From Bin5 sp965218625 (GTDB lineage Bacteria; Chloroflexota; Anaerolineae; Caldilineales; Caldilineaceae), in the NCBI GenBank assembly GCA_965218625.1, contig CBDCLG010000015.1:62001-126000 (forward strand): a stretch of DNA of 64,000 nt. The letters run 5' to 3'. Shown here piece after piece: positions 18,088-27,243 of this stretch. A model generated the notes under the pieces. The model did not search any database and had not been told where the DNA came from. It saw nothing but the letters and a program-made list of their open reading frames with translations. The translations under genes were made by a program, and so were the position numbers. Within the stretch, counting starts at the first letter, position 1; each line of letters opens with the position of its first letter.

Positions 18088-18411
18088 TCAGCCGGGCCTG
18101 CGCGCCAGTCGCTGTCTGACCTCCTGGCGCGTCTCCTCAAATGTCTGCCCCAACACCAGGTCTGACGATTTCTGGCCGCTGACGACACGCTGCGCGCAGG
18201 TCACACAGCCGAGCGATGCTTTGTAACTGCTCTGGTCGCAGTTCAGACAGTCGCACATGCGGATCATCATGAGAGAGAAGGCAAGTGTGTCCTCGTTTCC
18301 GTCACGCTGGCCCGCCACCCGGTCAACCAGGTCCCTCCAGGCGGCGCCTCGTTCCAGGCGAAGCGGTCGGATGGCCCGATGGGGAAAGAGTATTTCACTC
18401 TTGGGGTACAT
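18088..18411 (-). CDS. Small cysteine-rich hypothetical protein
   Basis: A 107-residue protein, preceded by GAGAGGAG and ATG at 18411. It contains CDCLNCDQSSYKASLGC followed by VTCAQRVV: five closely spaced cysteines that could bind a metal, like a zinc ribbon or Fe-S site. The flanks are charged (PLRLERGAAWRDLVDRV before, EETRQEVRQRLARR after). I do not recognise a named family. It shares strand with the two Yip1-like membrane protein genes upstream, 108 bases away. Function unknown. Confidence 0.6.
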   Translation of the reverse strand: MYPKSEILFPHRAIRPLRLERGAAWRDLVDRVAGQRDGNEDTLAFSLMMIRMCDCLNCDQSSYKASLGCVTCAQRVVSGQKSSDLVLGQTFEETRQEVRQRLARRPG

Positions 18412-18519
18412 GACGACTCCTCTCTCGAAGTGAACCCATTGCTCGGTGTGGTCCGGCGACGGTTTTCGAATGCTATCTGCGCCGAGGCTATTTTTCGACC
18501 CGGTCGGTTGATTCAGGGC

Positions 18520-19263
18520 TCACGACCTGGCCGCGAGTTGGACGGCGAACAGGAGCGACAGTCCAAGAACCAGCAGAGAGATGAACAGGATAAGGGTCAA
18601 GGGCAGCAGGACGGCCGCCAGCGACCGGCCGCGCGTCAGAGCTGTTGCTTGCTCGTTGGCTCTGGCATAGACAATTGCCGACCAAATGGCCCCGACCGCG
18701 CTGCTCACTCCGCCCAGACACTGGACCGGCGCGAGGCCGATCAGCAGCAGCGGAACAGCGGCAAAGCCGGTGGCTGCAAAGAAAGGCTGCAAACGAACTC
18801 CCGCGCCGAAGGCCTTGTTGCAGACCATCACCATCGCGCCGTAGACGATCCAGACTGTTACCCAGCGCAGCGGCCAGTTGATCCACTCGCCGAGCGCGCT
18901 GAGAAAGGCCGCCAGCCAGCCTGGTAAGGGCTGGTCAAGGCCGGCGAGCATCAGCGTCAGGTCAGCCATCAGGGCCTGGTTGGACGGGGCGATCAGGCTC
19001 TTCACTGCGAACAAGGACCCGTCTTCAGACAGCATCCGGTCCAGTTGAGACGCTTGCGCGGCCACCCGCGCCAGGGGAAGGGCGCTGCCTGCCGAGGCGG
19101 CCTGCTGCCAGCTGACCATGAAGGGCACCAGTCCCGCCAAAAACCCGCAAAAGACGACCATGCCCAGCGATTGCCGCATGGTGATCCCGGAAAAGCCCGA
19201 GGCCCGCAGCTGCACAGCATCGCTCATCTTCTGGGGCGGGGGGAACCAGTCGGATAATCTCAA
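18520..19263 (-). CDS. Yip1-like integral membrane protein
   Basis: A 247-residue protein with about five hydrophobic segments, including MVVFCGFLAGLVPFMVSW, WVTVWIVYGAMVMVCNKAF, PFFAATGFAAVPLLLIGLA and LAAVLLPLTLILFISLLVLG. The layout (polar N-terminus, helical bundle, Gly/Pro-rich 'PFFAATGFAAVP' turn) is that of the bacterial Yip1/YIF1-like domain. The start is TTG at 19263, whose bases overlap the stop of the upstream gene (TTGA), so the two are coupled. These proteins are of unknown function in bacteria. Confidence 0.7.
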   Translation of the reverse strand: MRLSDWFPPPQKMSDAVQLRASGFSGITMRQSLGMVVFCGFLAGLVPFMVSWQQAASAGSALPLARVAAQASQLDRMLSEDGSLFAVKSLIAPSNQALMADLTLMLAGLDQPLPGWLAAFLSALGEWINWPLRWVTVWIVYGAMVMVCNKAFGAGVRLQPFFAATGFAAVPLLLIGLAPVQCLGGVSSAVGAIWSAIVYARANEQATALTRGRSLAAVLLPLTLILFISLLVLGLSLLFAVQLAARS

Positions 19264-19961
19264 AGTCCGCCCCCGGCAATAATCGGCAAGGCAGTGATTG
19301 CAGCGCCCGCGATGCTGACTGCAAACAGGGTAATCCAGGCGCCTACTGCCGCCAGCGCCGCCGGCCCCGGAGACAGTTCATGGGCGACCTCCATTCCCCG
19401 ATAGGCAATCAATATGCCCCACACATGGACCAGAAGTGTAGCGACGGAGACGAAGGGGAGCGCGGTGAGCAGGTACAGCAGGCGGGGAGCGGTGCTCAGG
19501 GACATCGCGCCCAGTGTCTGGCCCAAGGAGCCCCGGCCGCCGAACGCGCGCGCGAGTACATGTCCGATGAGACCGAAGAGCAGCCACTGGCCGACAATGC
19601 TGAGCGGTGTTGTAGCAAGGGTCAGAAAGCGGAACCAACCGCTGTCGTAGCCGCTGGATATGCGCAGGAAAGGCAAGACACCGCGCAGTGAGAGCTCGAT
19701 TTCGTAGATCGTCTCACCGTTGGCCGCGCTCTGCCGCAGGAGCCACAGCACAACATTCAGGAGCGCATCGGAAGAAGGCAGTGAGGCCGTCAGCAGCAGG
19801 CCCCCGGCGACTCTGGCGACCGCGACCAGTAAGCTAACGCAGGCGCACAGGAAAAGTCCTTCAATCCATGGATTGTCATCGTCGACAATAGCAACGAAAG
19901 GATCGGGTTCCAGGAAGAGTGCCTGCCCGACAAAGCGAGGGTAGTTCTGTGGCTGTAACAT
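19260..19961 (-). CDS. Yip1-like integral membrane protein
   Basis: A 233-residue protein and the upstream partner of the gene at 18520. Hydrophobic segments include LFLCACVSLLVAVARVAGGLL, FLTLATTPLSIVGQWLLFGLIG, LLYLLTALPFVSVATLLVHVWG and a C-terminal Ala/Ile-rich helix ending ALPIIAGGGL. GSLGQTLGAMSLSTAPRLLY matches the conserved Yip1 core, in which a Gly-rich stretch leads into a proline turn. The short N-terminus MLQPQNYPRFVGQAL is cytoplasmic by the positive-inside rule. Likely works with its neighbour as a pair. Function unknown. Confidence 0.7.
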   Translation of the reverse strand: MLQPQNYPRFVGQALFLEPDPFVAIVDDDNPWIEGLFLCACVSLLVAVARVAGGLLLTASLPSSDALLNVVLWLLRQSAANGETIYEIELSLRGVLPFLRISSGYDSGWFRFLTLATTPLSIVGQWLLFGLIGHVLARAFGGRGSLGQTLGAMSLSTAPRLLYLLTALPFVSVATLLVHVWGILIAYRGMEVAHELSPGPAALAAVGAWITLFAVSIAGAAITALPIIAGGGL

Positions 19962-20382
19962 CCGGCTGGAATGCGCCCCGCGGCCGCGGGAACGCTCCGT
20001 ATGTTTGAAGAGTCGCCACAGGCGTTCAATTCACGCCGGCGGCGCTGAAATCTTCAAATTGAGAGTTGGGCTGAATTCGAAGGCGACAGCATTGCGACAA
20101 CCTCGCTACATGAGCGCCGCGAATCCGGCTTGCGACAAATGCCGTCTGACCGCCCACAATCATAGCACAGGAACGACCTGCGCTCGAAAAACGCGACCGG
20201 ATTGGAAGACGGAGGGCCGTGCCTGGCAAGACGAGCGACCACAGCGGCTGCAGCGCTTCAATAGGATTGATCCAGCCTTTTTCACGTGTTATTCTGGGGA
20301 AACTCACCCTGGCCGAGCGCTTCATCTCGAGGGATGCGGTAGACCGCTGTTTCGCTCATCAATAGGAAATACGTATTAGGCA
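19962..20382. other. 421-base divergent intergenic region
   Basis: It separates the minus-strand membrane genes from the plus-strand PurM-like gene. It holds a promoter candidate at 20267-20295 and no frame that looks coding. Confidence 0.6.
20267..20295 (+). promoter_or_regulatory. Possible sigma-70 promoter of the PurM/HypE-like gene
   Basis: TTGATC (20267-20272) and TATTCT (20290-20295) are separated by 17 bases and lie about 88 bases before the ATG at 20383. Confidence 0.4.
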
Positions 20383-21384
20383 ATGCCTTCCTTACCGACC
20401 GGTAAGCTGGCGCCGGAGCTGCTGGCGAACTTGATCGCCTCGCTGCCAACCGAGGACCGTCATCTTGTCCTGGGACCCGGCGTGGGCGAAGACGCCGCCG
20501 TCATCGAACTGGGCGGCGCAGATATGCTGCTCGCGGCCAAGAGCGATCCGATCACCTTTGCCACCGATGAGATCGGCTATTACGCCGTAAATGTTTGCGC
20601 CAACGATCTGGCGGTATGCGGCGCCCGCCCCCGCTTCTACCTCCCCACGGTTCTTCTGCCCGAAGCGACGACCGAGGAGGAGGTGCGACAGATTTGCGAT
20701 CAGGTCGGAGCCGCCTGCCGCGCGCTGGATGTCACGGTAGCGGGCGGACATACCGAGGTAACCGAAGCGGTGAACCAGCCGGTGATAGCAGGAACGCTGC
20801 TGGGAGAGGTCGCACGGCGCAAGGTCGTGCGAACCGGTGGCTGCCGCCCCGGCGACCTGGTCTTGCTGGCCGGCAGCGCGGCGGTTGAGGGCACGTCGAT
20901 CATCGCGCGCGAGATGCGCGATGCGCTGCTGGCCAAAGGCTGGCAGGCGGCGCAGCTGGATGAGGCGGCCAACTATCTGTACGAGCCGGGCATCAGCGTC
21001 CTGGCGCCGGCGCTGGCTGCGGCTGAGGCGGAACTGGTGACGGCGATGCACGACCCGACCGAGGGCGGGGTCGCGACCGGCTTGTGGGAGCTGGCCGACG
21101 CGTCCGGCTGCGGGCTGGAGGTGGAGCTGGACAAAATTATGGTAACGCCCGCGACCGCGGCCGCGTGCGCCGCTTTCGGGCTGGACCCGCTGGGCACGAT
21201 CGCGTCGGGCGGGCTGCTGGCGACCGCCGCGGCGGATGACGTGGGACCGCTGTTCGAACTGTGGCAAGGCATCGGAGTTGATGCCAGGCGCATCGGGCGC
21301 GTGCTGCCGGCCGACGGAGGCGTCTACGGCCTGCAAAACGGTGTGAGAGTACCGCTGCCGCGCTTCGACGCCGATGAGAATTAG
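20383..21384 (+). CDS. AIR synthase/HypE-family (PurM-like) ATP-binding protein
   Basis: A 333-residue member of the PurM/ThiL/SelD/HypE superfamily. The N-terminal ATP-binding motif is seen as GPGVGEDAAVIELGG, the dimer and nucleotide region as YYAVNVCANDLAVCGARPRF (DLAxxGA), and the C-terminal part as MHDPTEGGVATGLWELADAS and TIASGGLLATAA. HypE proper ends in PRxC with a catalytic cysteine; this protein ends ...LPRFDADEN, so it is not a standard hydrogenase maturase. No hydrogenase genes are nearby. It likely activates a carboxylate or amide by phosphorylation. It stands alone, converging on the ligase operon. Confidence 0.83.
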   Translation: MPSLPTGKLAPELLANLIASLPTEDRHLVLGPGVGEDAAVIELGGADMLLAAKSDPITFATDEIGYYAVNVCANDLAVCGARPRFYLPTVLLPEATTEEEVRQICDQVGAACRALDVTVAGGHTEVTEAVNQPVIAGTLLGEVARRKVVRTGGCRPGDLVLLAGSAAVEGTSIIAREMRDALLAKGWQAAQLDEAANYLYEPGISVLAPALAAAEAELVTAMHDPTEGGVATGLWELADASGCGLEVELDKIMVTPATAAACAAFGLDPLGTIASGGLLATAAADDVGPLFELWQGIGVDARRIGRVLPADGGVYGLQNGVRVPLPRFDADEN

Positions 21385-21551
21385 TGAAATTGTGGAGCGG
21401 TAGTAAGGTCACTTGATAAGGGAAAGTTCCTTGCGGATTCTTCCAAGTTTCTTATTCCTCGAAACGTGTCCCGTCTTGCGCGCAAGCTTCTACGCCCCCG
21501 TTACAATTCCCTCGACCGTCTCCGCCTTAAGATGGTCCAACACCGCCTTCA

Positions 21552-22700
21552 TCAGCCTGCGGAAAGAGTCCTCTGCAACGGCCTCTTCGAACGTTCTTGT
21601 CTCAAATTGCGGCCTGCGAGAAGTGCGACCAAATCTTCGCCCGAGTCTAGCATGTCATAAACGCGCAGCTGACGGTCCGCGCTGGAGCCGTTCTCGATGA
21701 TCTGCTCGATCGGCGCGATCTCCTTTTCGCTGCCCAATTCGGCGATCTCCTCGCCCACCAGCTCCAGCAGCTCACGCGCCAGATCGCGTGCAGGCAGCTC
21801 GGCCTGTTTGCCGAAGTCGATCATCTTGCCGTCCAGCCCGTAGCGGGCCGCGCGCCACTTGTTCTCGTCGATCAGCTCCTTGCCGTAGACGCGGAAGGTA
21901 ACGTTGCGCTGGCGCAGCTTCCAATGCCACAACACAAGCGCCTGGCATAGCGCCGCGATTGCAATCGCCTCGTCCACCCGCGGGCAGAGGTCGCAGATGC
22001 GGAATTCAATGGTTGGATAGGTGTGGTGGGGCCGAATGTCCCACCAGATCATGCTGGCGTCGGGGATACAGCCTGTGTTGACCAGTGAGCGGACCAGCCC
22101 CTCGTACGCGGCCCGGTTGGGAAAGACGTCGGGAATGCCGCTGCGGGGCATGTCCTCGAAGACGACGGGGCGGTAGCTCTTCAGCCCGGTGCGGCGACCG
22201 GCCCAGAAAGGGCTGCTTGCGCTGAGCGCGAGGAGATGCGGAAGCATGTAGCGCAGGACGTTCATCGTGTCGATGGCGAAGTCGGGGTCGTCCAGACCGA
22301 CGTGCACGTGCATGCCGAAGATGAGCATACGCTGGGCGAGCAGCTGCATCCGTTCAAGCGCGCCCTGGTAACGCGGGAAGGGCGTGATTTCCTGGTCTGA
22401 CCAGTTGCTCATGGGGTGAGTGGAGGCGGCGACGATATCGACGCCTTTCTCATGCGCCAGGCGGCAGATGAAGGCGCGCTGGCGCAGCAGCTCCTCCTTG
22501 GCTTCGGCGGCCGTTGAGCAGACCGGTGTGCCGAGCTCCACCATCGACTGGTGCAGCTCCGGCTTGATCTCCCGTTCCACCATCACCATCTTGTCGTCTT
22601 CGATCAGCTGGGTGATGAACGAACGCAGCAACCCGCTCTCCGGATCGACGACCTGATACTCCTCCTCGATTCCGAGCGTCAATTGAGGACGTGCTATCAT
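21552..22700 (-). CDS. Carboxylate-amine ligase, YbdK/GCS2 family (copy 2)
   Basis: A 382-residue glutamate-cysteine-ligase-2-like enzyme. Family features are LTLGIEEEYQVVDPESGLLR at the N-terminus, VGLDDPDFAIDTMNVLRYML, and the active-site region IWWDIRPHHTYPTIEFRICD. YbdK/GCS2 enzymes use ATP to join a carboxylate (often glutamate gamma-carboxyl) to an amine. The start overlaps the stop of the paralogue by 4 bases (ATGA), which indicates tight coupling. Two distinct copies next to an ATP-grasp ligase suggest sequential or heteromeric amide-bond formation rather than simple glutathione synthesis. Confidence 0.88.
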   Translation of the reverse strand: MIARPQLTLGIEEEYQVVDPESGLLRSFITQLIEDDKMVMVEREIKPELHQSMVELGTPVCSTAAEAKEELLRQRAFICRLAHEKGVDIVAASTHPMSNWSDQEITPFPRYQGALERMQLLAQRMLIFGMHVHVGLDDPDFAIDTMNVLRYMLPHLLALSASSPFWAGRRTGLKSYRPVVFEDMPRSGIPDVFPNRAAYEGLVRSLVNTGCIPDASMIWWDIRPHHTYPTIEFRICDLCPRVDEAIAIAALCQALVLWHWKLRQRNVTFRVYGKELIDENKWRAARYGLDGKMIDFGKQAELPARDLARELLELVGEEIAELGSEKEIAPIEQIIENGSSADRQLRVYDMLDSGEDLVALLAGRNLRQERSKRPLQRTLSAG

Positions 22701-23872
22701 AGGGCGTTCTCCGTCTGCGAAACAAGAAAATCAACGACTGCCTTGCCGTCCTCCCCGCTCTCGCGCCAGAGCTGGCGTTGCTGGTCGGAACTGGCCCCGC
22801 GCGCGATGATCGTTTCGACATGCTCAACTTCAGCACGGCAGTTGAGCCGGTCCAGCACCGGGTCGACACGCTCAAGCAGTTCATGCAACAGGTCGCGGAT
22901 AGGGACCTCCTGCTCGATGCCGAAATCGAGCAGCTTGCCCTGCAGACCGTAGCGAACCGCCCGCCACTTGTTCTCGGCGATCAGCGTACGTTCGTAGAGG
23001 CGGAATGACATGTTGCGGTGGCGCAACTCGACCATCCAGGCGACAGTCGCCTGGATCAGCGCGGCGACGGCGAGCGCGTCATCGATCTCCGGCAGCGCGT
23101 CGCAGACGCGAATCTCCAGCGCCGGCAGAGCCGCCGGGTCAGGGGGACGGCTTCGCTCGCCTCGCTCCTCTTCACTCGCCCTCCGGTGTTCGCGGGGACG
23201 AATATCCCACCAGATCGCCTCAGGGTCGGAGATGCTGTTCGTCCGCAGAAGCGTATCGACGTAGCTCATGTAGTGGTTGTGGCTAAGGAACGCGTTCGGG
23301 ATCCCGGTGCGGGGCAACGCGTCGAGCAGCACCGAACGATGGCTTGCCAGACCCGTGTCGCGGCCCTGCCAGAAGGGTGAGGAGTTGGCAAGGCAGAGGA
23401 TGTGGGGCAACAGATACCGCATCGCGTTCATCACATCTATGACCAGGTCGCGTTCGCCAAGGCTGACGCGGACGATCATGCCGAAGGCAAGCAGCCGCCG
23501 GGCGACGAACTGCGTGTCCTCTATCAGGGCCCGGTAGCGGGGCGACTCCTCCTCGTGTACGCGCTCCCAAAGGCTGAAGGGATGGCCCCCGGCAGCCATC
23601 AGTTTGAGGCCGTGCGAGGCGGCCAGTTCCCGCATCGAGCGGCGGCGGCGCAACAGCTCGCCGCGCACACGCTTCACATCCCGGCAGACCGGCGTTCCGA
23701 CGACAGGAACGACAAACGCCAGGTCGGAGGCACGGGAGGACTCTTCTTTTTCCTCGTGAAGCGTAAGCCCCTGAGCCGTGGCGAAACCGCGCAACTCGCG
23801 GCTGTCCGGATCGACAAATTGGTACTCTTCCTCAATGCTGATGCTGAATGATGGCTGGCTGTAGTCGGTCAT
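22697..23872 (-). CDS. Carboxylate-amine ligase, YbdK/GCS2 family (copy 1)
   Basis: A 391-residue paralogue of the next gene, with FSISIEEEYQFVDPDSRELR, VSLGERDLVIDVMNAMRYLL and IWWDIRP. Directly after IWWDIRP it carries an extra charged segment (about 25 residues, RASEEERGERSRPPD) before ALEIRVCDALPEID, absent from copy 2, so the loop by the active site differs. I chose ATG 23872 (MTDYSQPSFSIS) over GTG 23911 because the family starts close to the IEEEY strand; ribosome signals are weak for both. It sits 87 bases after the ATP-grasp gene. Confidence 0.86.
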   Translation of the reverse strand: MTDYSQPSFSISIEEEYQFVDPDSRELRGFATAQGLTLHEEKEESSRASDLAFVVPVVGTPVCRDVKRVRGELLRRRRSMRELAASHGLKLMAAGGHPFSLWERVHEEESPRYRALIEDTQFVARRLLAFGMIVRVSLGERDLVIDVMNAMRYLLPHILCLANSSPFWQGRDTGLASHRSVLLDALPRTGIPNAFLSHNHYMSYVDTLLRTNSISDPEAIWWDIRPREHRRASEEERGERSRPPDPAALPALEIRVCDALPEIDDALAVAALIQATVAWMVELRHRNMSFRLYERTLIAENKWRAVRYGLQGKLLDFGIEQEVPIRDLLHELLERVDPVLDRLNCRAEVEHVETIIARGASSDQQRQLWRESGEDGKAVVDFLVSQTENAL

Positions 23873-23959
23873 GGCTCGCTCTATGTCTTGAATCTTTGCT
23901 CGGGTTGGCACTCTATAAAGTATTGGTCCCGGGAAGAAGCATCGCAGCTCCGCGGCTCG

Positions 23960-25360
23960 TTAATTGCCTTTATCCACGATCACAAAGACCGGCACGATCG
24001 AGCCGCCGCCGGCCGTAACGTTCAAGAGCGTCTCGCTGCTCAGCCGGCAGAGACAGCCGTGTACGTGCGCGCTTCGGAACAGGAACGGATCCGAATCGAC
24101 CAGTCGGCGGTCGATCTCCACGTCCCCCTCTTCGTTCAGCGCGGGAAAAGGCTCGAATGCAATCTGCACACGCTCCTGGACGACCATCGGTTCGTCGGCC
24201 GCGCCGGAAAGGGCCGCGTCCCAGGCGCCCTGCTCCGTCTCCCAGCCGATGCGAATGCCCTTGCCACCGTATTCATCGTTCGGCTTGAGCACCAGCCGTT
24301 CCCGGTTGGCGCTGACCCAAGGAAGCAAATCGATCGGGTTTCCGGCCGGGTCAAGCGTGGCGCGCGCCTCCACCGTGCGCGTCCAGGGAATGTGGGCGCG
24401 GACCGCCCGCTGCTCAGCTTCGGTCAGCAGATGGGCGTTGCGTTCGTCGCAGGCAACTGCGAAGCTGGCCTTTTTGTGCAGCAGCTTGCAACTGAACGGA
24501 TTCACGAGACAGACGGCGCCAGCGCGCAGCGCGGCGACGATCGGATGATCCAACCCGTAGCGCGCCAGCAGCTCGCTCGTCAGCACTCGCTTGTAAACGA
24601 AATCAACCGGCACGCCGTTGGCGTAAAGTTGCCCATGGCGGAAATCCATCTCATCCGGCGCGCAGGTGACCGAAGCGATGCCGTTCTCAGCAAAAAGCTC
24701 CGTGAACAACTCGAACTCGCTGGCGGTCGGCACGCCGTGCCAGTCGACGATAGCAACGTCGGGAAGCTTGCCGCGATTGCCACGCCATTCGTGGTAGACC
24801 CGCAGAAACTCGTTGATGGCAGGTCGTCTGCTGGGCAGCGTTCGCACCGCATACCGTTGCCCGAACGCCCGCATGACCGGCATCTCCAGGAACAGCCCGC
24901 CAAGCACGTCCGAGTAGGCCATAGAGGCCGGGCTTTCGCCATTGATCTCGACAAAACTCAGGCTGCGTGCGCCGTCTTCGTTGCGGGCGTAGAAGCTATC
25001 CAAACGCGCGGTGGGAATCGGCCCATCGTAACCTTGCTCAATTTGGAACAGCTGCTCCTCTTCCGGGGTCGCATGAATCTGAGCCCGCAACTTTGCATCT
25101 TCGAGCATCAACCGGGCCAGCCTGTCAAATATGCGGGCAATCAGCTCCGTGCGCGCAGCCAGATAGCGCCACTCCGGCGGCGTGTAAAGCAGCGGCCGCA
25201 AGACCGTGCAAATCAGGCGCTCGCCGAAAACCATGCCTCTTTCCGCCATACGGGCGGTTAACAACGCCCAGCTGTCATCGGCAAGGCCAGGTCCGTAGAG
25301 AAGGTCATGGTAGAAGGAGATAGCGGCCGATGAACTCATGAGGCGGTGAGTTTCAGGCAT
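23960..25360 (-). CDS. Circularly permuted ATP-grasp ligase
   Basis: A 466-residue protein. Its mid-C-terminal half has ATP-grasp features, such as RLVLKPNDEYGGKGIRIGWE (the Lys/Gly-rich loop), EPMVVQERVQIAFEPFP and the terminal GGSIVPVFVIVDKGN, while the N-terminal half (LIARIFDRLARLMLEDAKLR, SFVEINGESPASMAYSDVLG) matches the permuted COG2308-like type. The start at 25360 overlaps the end of the upstream 130-aa gene. These enzymes make amide or peptide bonds with acyl-phosphate intermediates. Its position directly before two GCS2-like ligases defines a three-ligase operon. The product is unknown. Confidence 0.83.
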   Translation of the reverse strand: MPETHRLMSSSAAISFYHDLLYGPGLADDSWALLTARMAERGMVFGERLICTVLRPLLYTPPEWRYLAARTELIARIFDRLARLMLEDAKLRAQIHATPEEEQLFQIEQGYDGPIPTARLDSFYARNEDGARSLSFVEINGESPASMAYSDVLGGLFLEMPVMRAFGQRYAVRTLPSRRPAINEFLRVYHEWRGNRGKLPDVAIVDWHGVPTASEFELFTELFAENGIASVTCAPDEMDFRHGQLYANGVPVDFVYKRVLTSELLARYGLDHPIVAALRAGAVCLVNPFSCKLLHKKASFAVACDERNAHLLTEAEQRAVRAHIPWTRTVEARATLDPAGNPIDLLPWVSANRERLVLKPNDEYGGKGIRIGWETEQGAWDAALSGAADEPMVVQERVQIAFEPFPALNEEGDVEIDRRLVDSDPFLFRSAHVHGCLCRLSSETLLNVTAGGGSIVPVFVIVDKGN

Positions 25361-25745
25361 TCCCGAAGCCGAAGCCGTGCTCGCCGGCCTCCGGGTCGCG
25401 AAAAGTCAGCGTCAGGTCGAAGCTTCGATGGTCTACCGACTGCGGCTCCCTGCTCAGCCCGACAGAGAGAAGGGCCTCGACCCTGTAGATCTGGTCAGGT
25501 AAGACGGGGGCCTTCAGATGCAACGTGTTGTTGAGGCGCGTATCGGTCTGCGCCAGCAGCACAAGGCTGTTGTTTTCGCTGCAGTCCGGGTTGTAGACGA
25601 TCAACTCTACGTTGGGCGCCTCTTCCTCCAGGCGTGCGGGCAGCCAGATCCGCACCCAAAGGCGGCGCAGGTCCGGGTATGGATAGATGAGAATCCGCTC
25701 GAAACGCAGCGGCGTGTCCGGCTCAAACAGGTCGATTTGGGTCAT
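25353..25745 (-). CDS. Small hypothetical protein heading the ligase operon
   Basis: A 130-residue protein from ATG 25745 (MTQIDLFEPDTPLRF). It is rich in short alternating hydrophobic strands (FERILIYPYPDLRRLWVRIW, VELIVYNPDCSENNSLVLLA, IYRVEALLSVGL, FDLTLTFRD), suggesting an all-beta fold. The C-terminus is Gly/Phe-rich (GEHGFGFGNA) and overlaps the ATP-grasp start by 8 bases. I do not recognise the family. The overlap suggests a subunit, carrier or chaperone of the ligase set, but that is inference. Confidence 0.65.
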   Translation of the reverse strand: MTQIDLFEPDTPLRFERILIYPYPDLRRLWVRIWLPARLEEEAPNVELIVYNPDCSENNSLVLLAQTDTRLNNTLHLKAPVLPDQIYRVEALLSVGLSREPQSVDHRSFDLTLTFRDPEAGEHGFGFGNA

Positions 25746-25929
25746 TGCGACAGGCCACACGTTTACAACCCGCGGCAGAGGTACGATGCAAGAAAGCCGG
25801 CTTCGGCAGCGCTCTGAATTTGGCGCTTGCGTGCCCAGGCGGGCAAGTTTATGCTTTGAAGGGCCCTGTCGGCCGCGGCACGCCGCGACTGGCGCCGCCC
25901 ACAGGTTAAGTATAACAGGAACTGTCGCC

Positions 25930-27171
25930 TTGAAACACCTGAAAATCCTGGCCGATGACGTGACCGGAGCCGCCGATACGGCGGCGCGCTGCCGGCAGTT
26001 CGGCCTGCCGGCGACCATCTTTCTTGACGTTCCTGCATTGCAGCTGCCACCCGGAGCACTCGCTTTCACCTCCGACTCGCGCCATCTTCCACCCGAGGAG
26101 GCCGCGCAGCGAACACGCGATGTGGCAGCGGCGATACCGGTATCGGACGCGCGCTGGTATAAGAAGATCGATTCAACCTTACGCGGCAACATCGGCAGTG
26201 AGGTTGACGCCCTGCTGGAACTGCTGGACGAGCCCGCCGCGGTCGTCTGTCCGGCCTTTCCGGCCCATGATCGCGGCCTGCACGACGGTTATCTCGCGGC
26301 CCCCGGATTTGCGCCGCGGGATGTTCATTTGCCCTCCCTCCTGCGCAGGCAGAGCCGTCATCCTGTTGGCGCAATCCCGTTGCCGGTTGTGCGGGGGCCG
26401 GAGTTGGCTGCGCACATGCAGCGTGTGCAGCGAGAGATGGCCGGTGGCATACAATCGCGGCGCTTCGTCCTGGTTGTGGACGCGCAGACCGACGATGATC
26501 TGGACCGCGTTGTGCAGGCTCAGCAGGAGGCCCTGCCGGACGCGCTGCTGTGTGGTAGCGCCGGATTGGCGGGCGCCCTGGCCCGCCGAATCGGCCCGCT
26601 GGCGGGCTTGGCGGACCTGTCCGATACGCGGGAGATACCGCCCAGAATTCAGACAGCTCTGCTGGTCATGGGCAGCGGCAGCCGGTCCGCCCACCGCCAA
26701 ATCGCCTTTCTGCTCGATTCCGGGTCAGCTTCGCAACCGGGTGAGCAGTCCCGCCGCGGTCCTCCGCACCTCTCCGTCAGCCGGATGCTCGTCTCCCCGC
26801 AGACCGACCTGGACGGCGTCGCCGGCCTGGATCCGACGCAGACCGTCTGGCTCCTGCAGCAGCCGATTCCGGATCCGGGCGCGGTGCTGGAAGGTAGAGA
26901 CGCGCGGCGGCTTGCCGATCATCTTGCACGCATCGGGGCGGCCGCCTTCAACCGGCGGCGACCCGACCTTCTCGTCCTGGTAGGCGGTGCTACGGCGATG
27001 CAGATCCTGAAGCGTCTGGGCGTGGAGCGCCTCACGGTCACGCGCGAGCTGTTGCCGGGCATGCCTTTATGCAGCGCGGCGATTGACGGTCGGCCTGCCC
27101 TTGTCTCGATCAAGCCGGGAGACTTCGGTGGAAAAGATACGCTCTTGGCGCTGCTGTCCGTAGCCGGCTGA
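25930..27171 (+). CDS. Four-carbon acid sugar kinase family (DUF1537) protein
   Basis: A 413-residue kinase beginning KHLKILADDVTGAADTAARC, the typical ADDxTGAxD opening. The substrate-binding region is seen in WYKKIDSTLRGNIGSEVDAL and PAFPAHDRGLHDGYL, and the nucleotide half in LLVMGSGSRSAHRQIAFLL and SIKPGDFGGKDTLLALL. The start is TTG at 25930, supported by CAGGA nine bases upstream; there is no ATG at this position. DUF1537 kinases phosphorylate threonate, erythronate and related acid sugars, commonly with a PdxA-like dehydrogenase, and one lies at 28440. This gene is divergent from the ligase operon and convergent with the aminotransferase. Confidence 0.9.
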   Translation: MKHLKILADDVTGAADTAARCRQFGLPATIFLDVPALQLPPGALAFTSDSRHLPPEEAAQRTRDVAAAIPVSDARWYKKIDSTLRGNIGSEVDALLELLDEPAAVVCPAFPAHDRGLHDGYLAAPGFAPRDVHLPSLLRRQSRHPVGAIPLPVVRGPELAAHMQRVQREMAGGIQSRRFVLVVDAQTDDDLDRVVQAQQEALPDALLCGSAGLAGALARRIGPLAGLADLSDTREIPPRIQTALLVMGSGSRSAHRQIAFLLDSGSASQPGEQSRRGPPHLSVSRMLVSPQTDLDGVAGLDPTQTVWLLQQPIPDPGAVLEGRDARRLADHLARIGAAAFNRRRPDLLVLVGGATAMQILKRLGVERLTVTRELLPGMPLCSAAIDGRPALVSIKPGDFGGKDTLLALLSVAG

Positions 27172-27243
27172 GCGCAGAGTTGCCAAGTCGAAAGCCGGGC
27201 CGGAAACGCCGTGCAGAAGAAAGTGTGCGGAGCTAATCCCGCA

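Noticed and set aside
20383..21384. True hydrogenase maturation HypE or SelD
   Set aside because: No C-terminal PRxC cysteine motif, no N-terminal Cys/Sec of SelD and no hydrogenase or selenium genes nearby, so only the broader PurM-like family is called.
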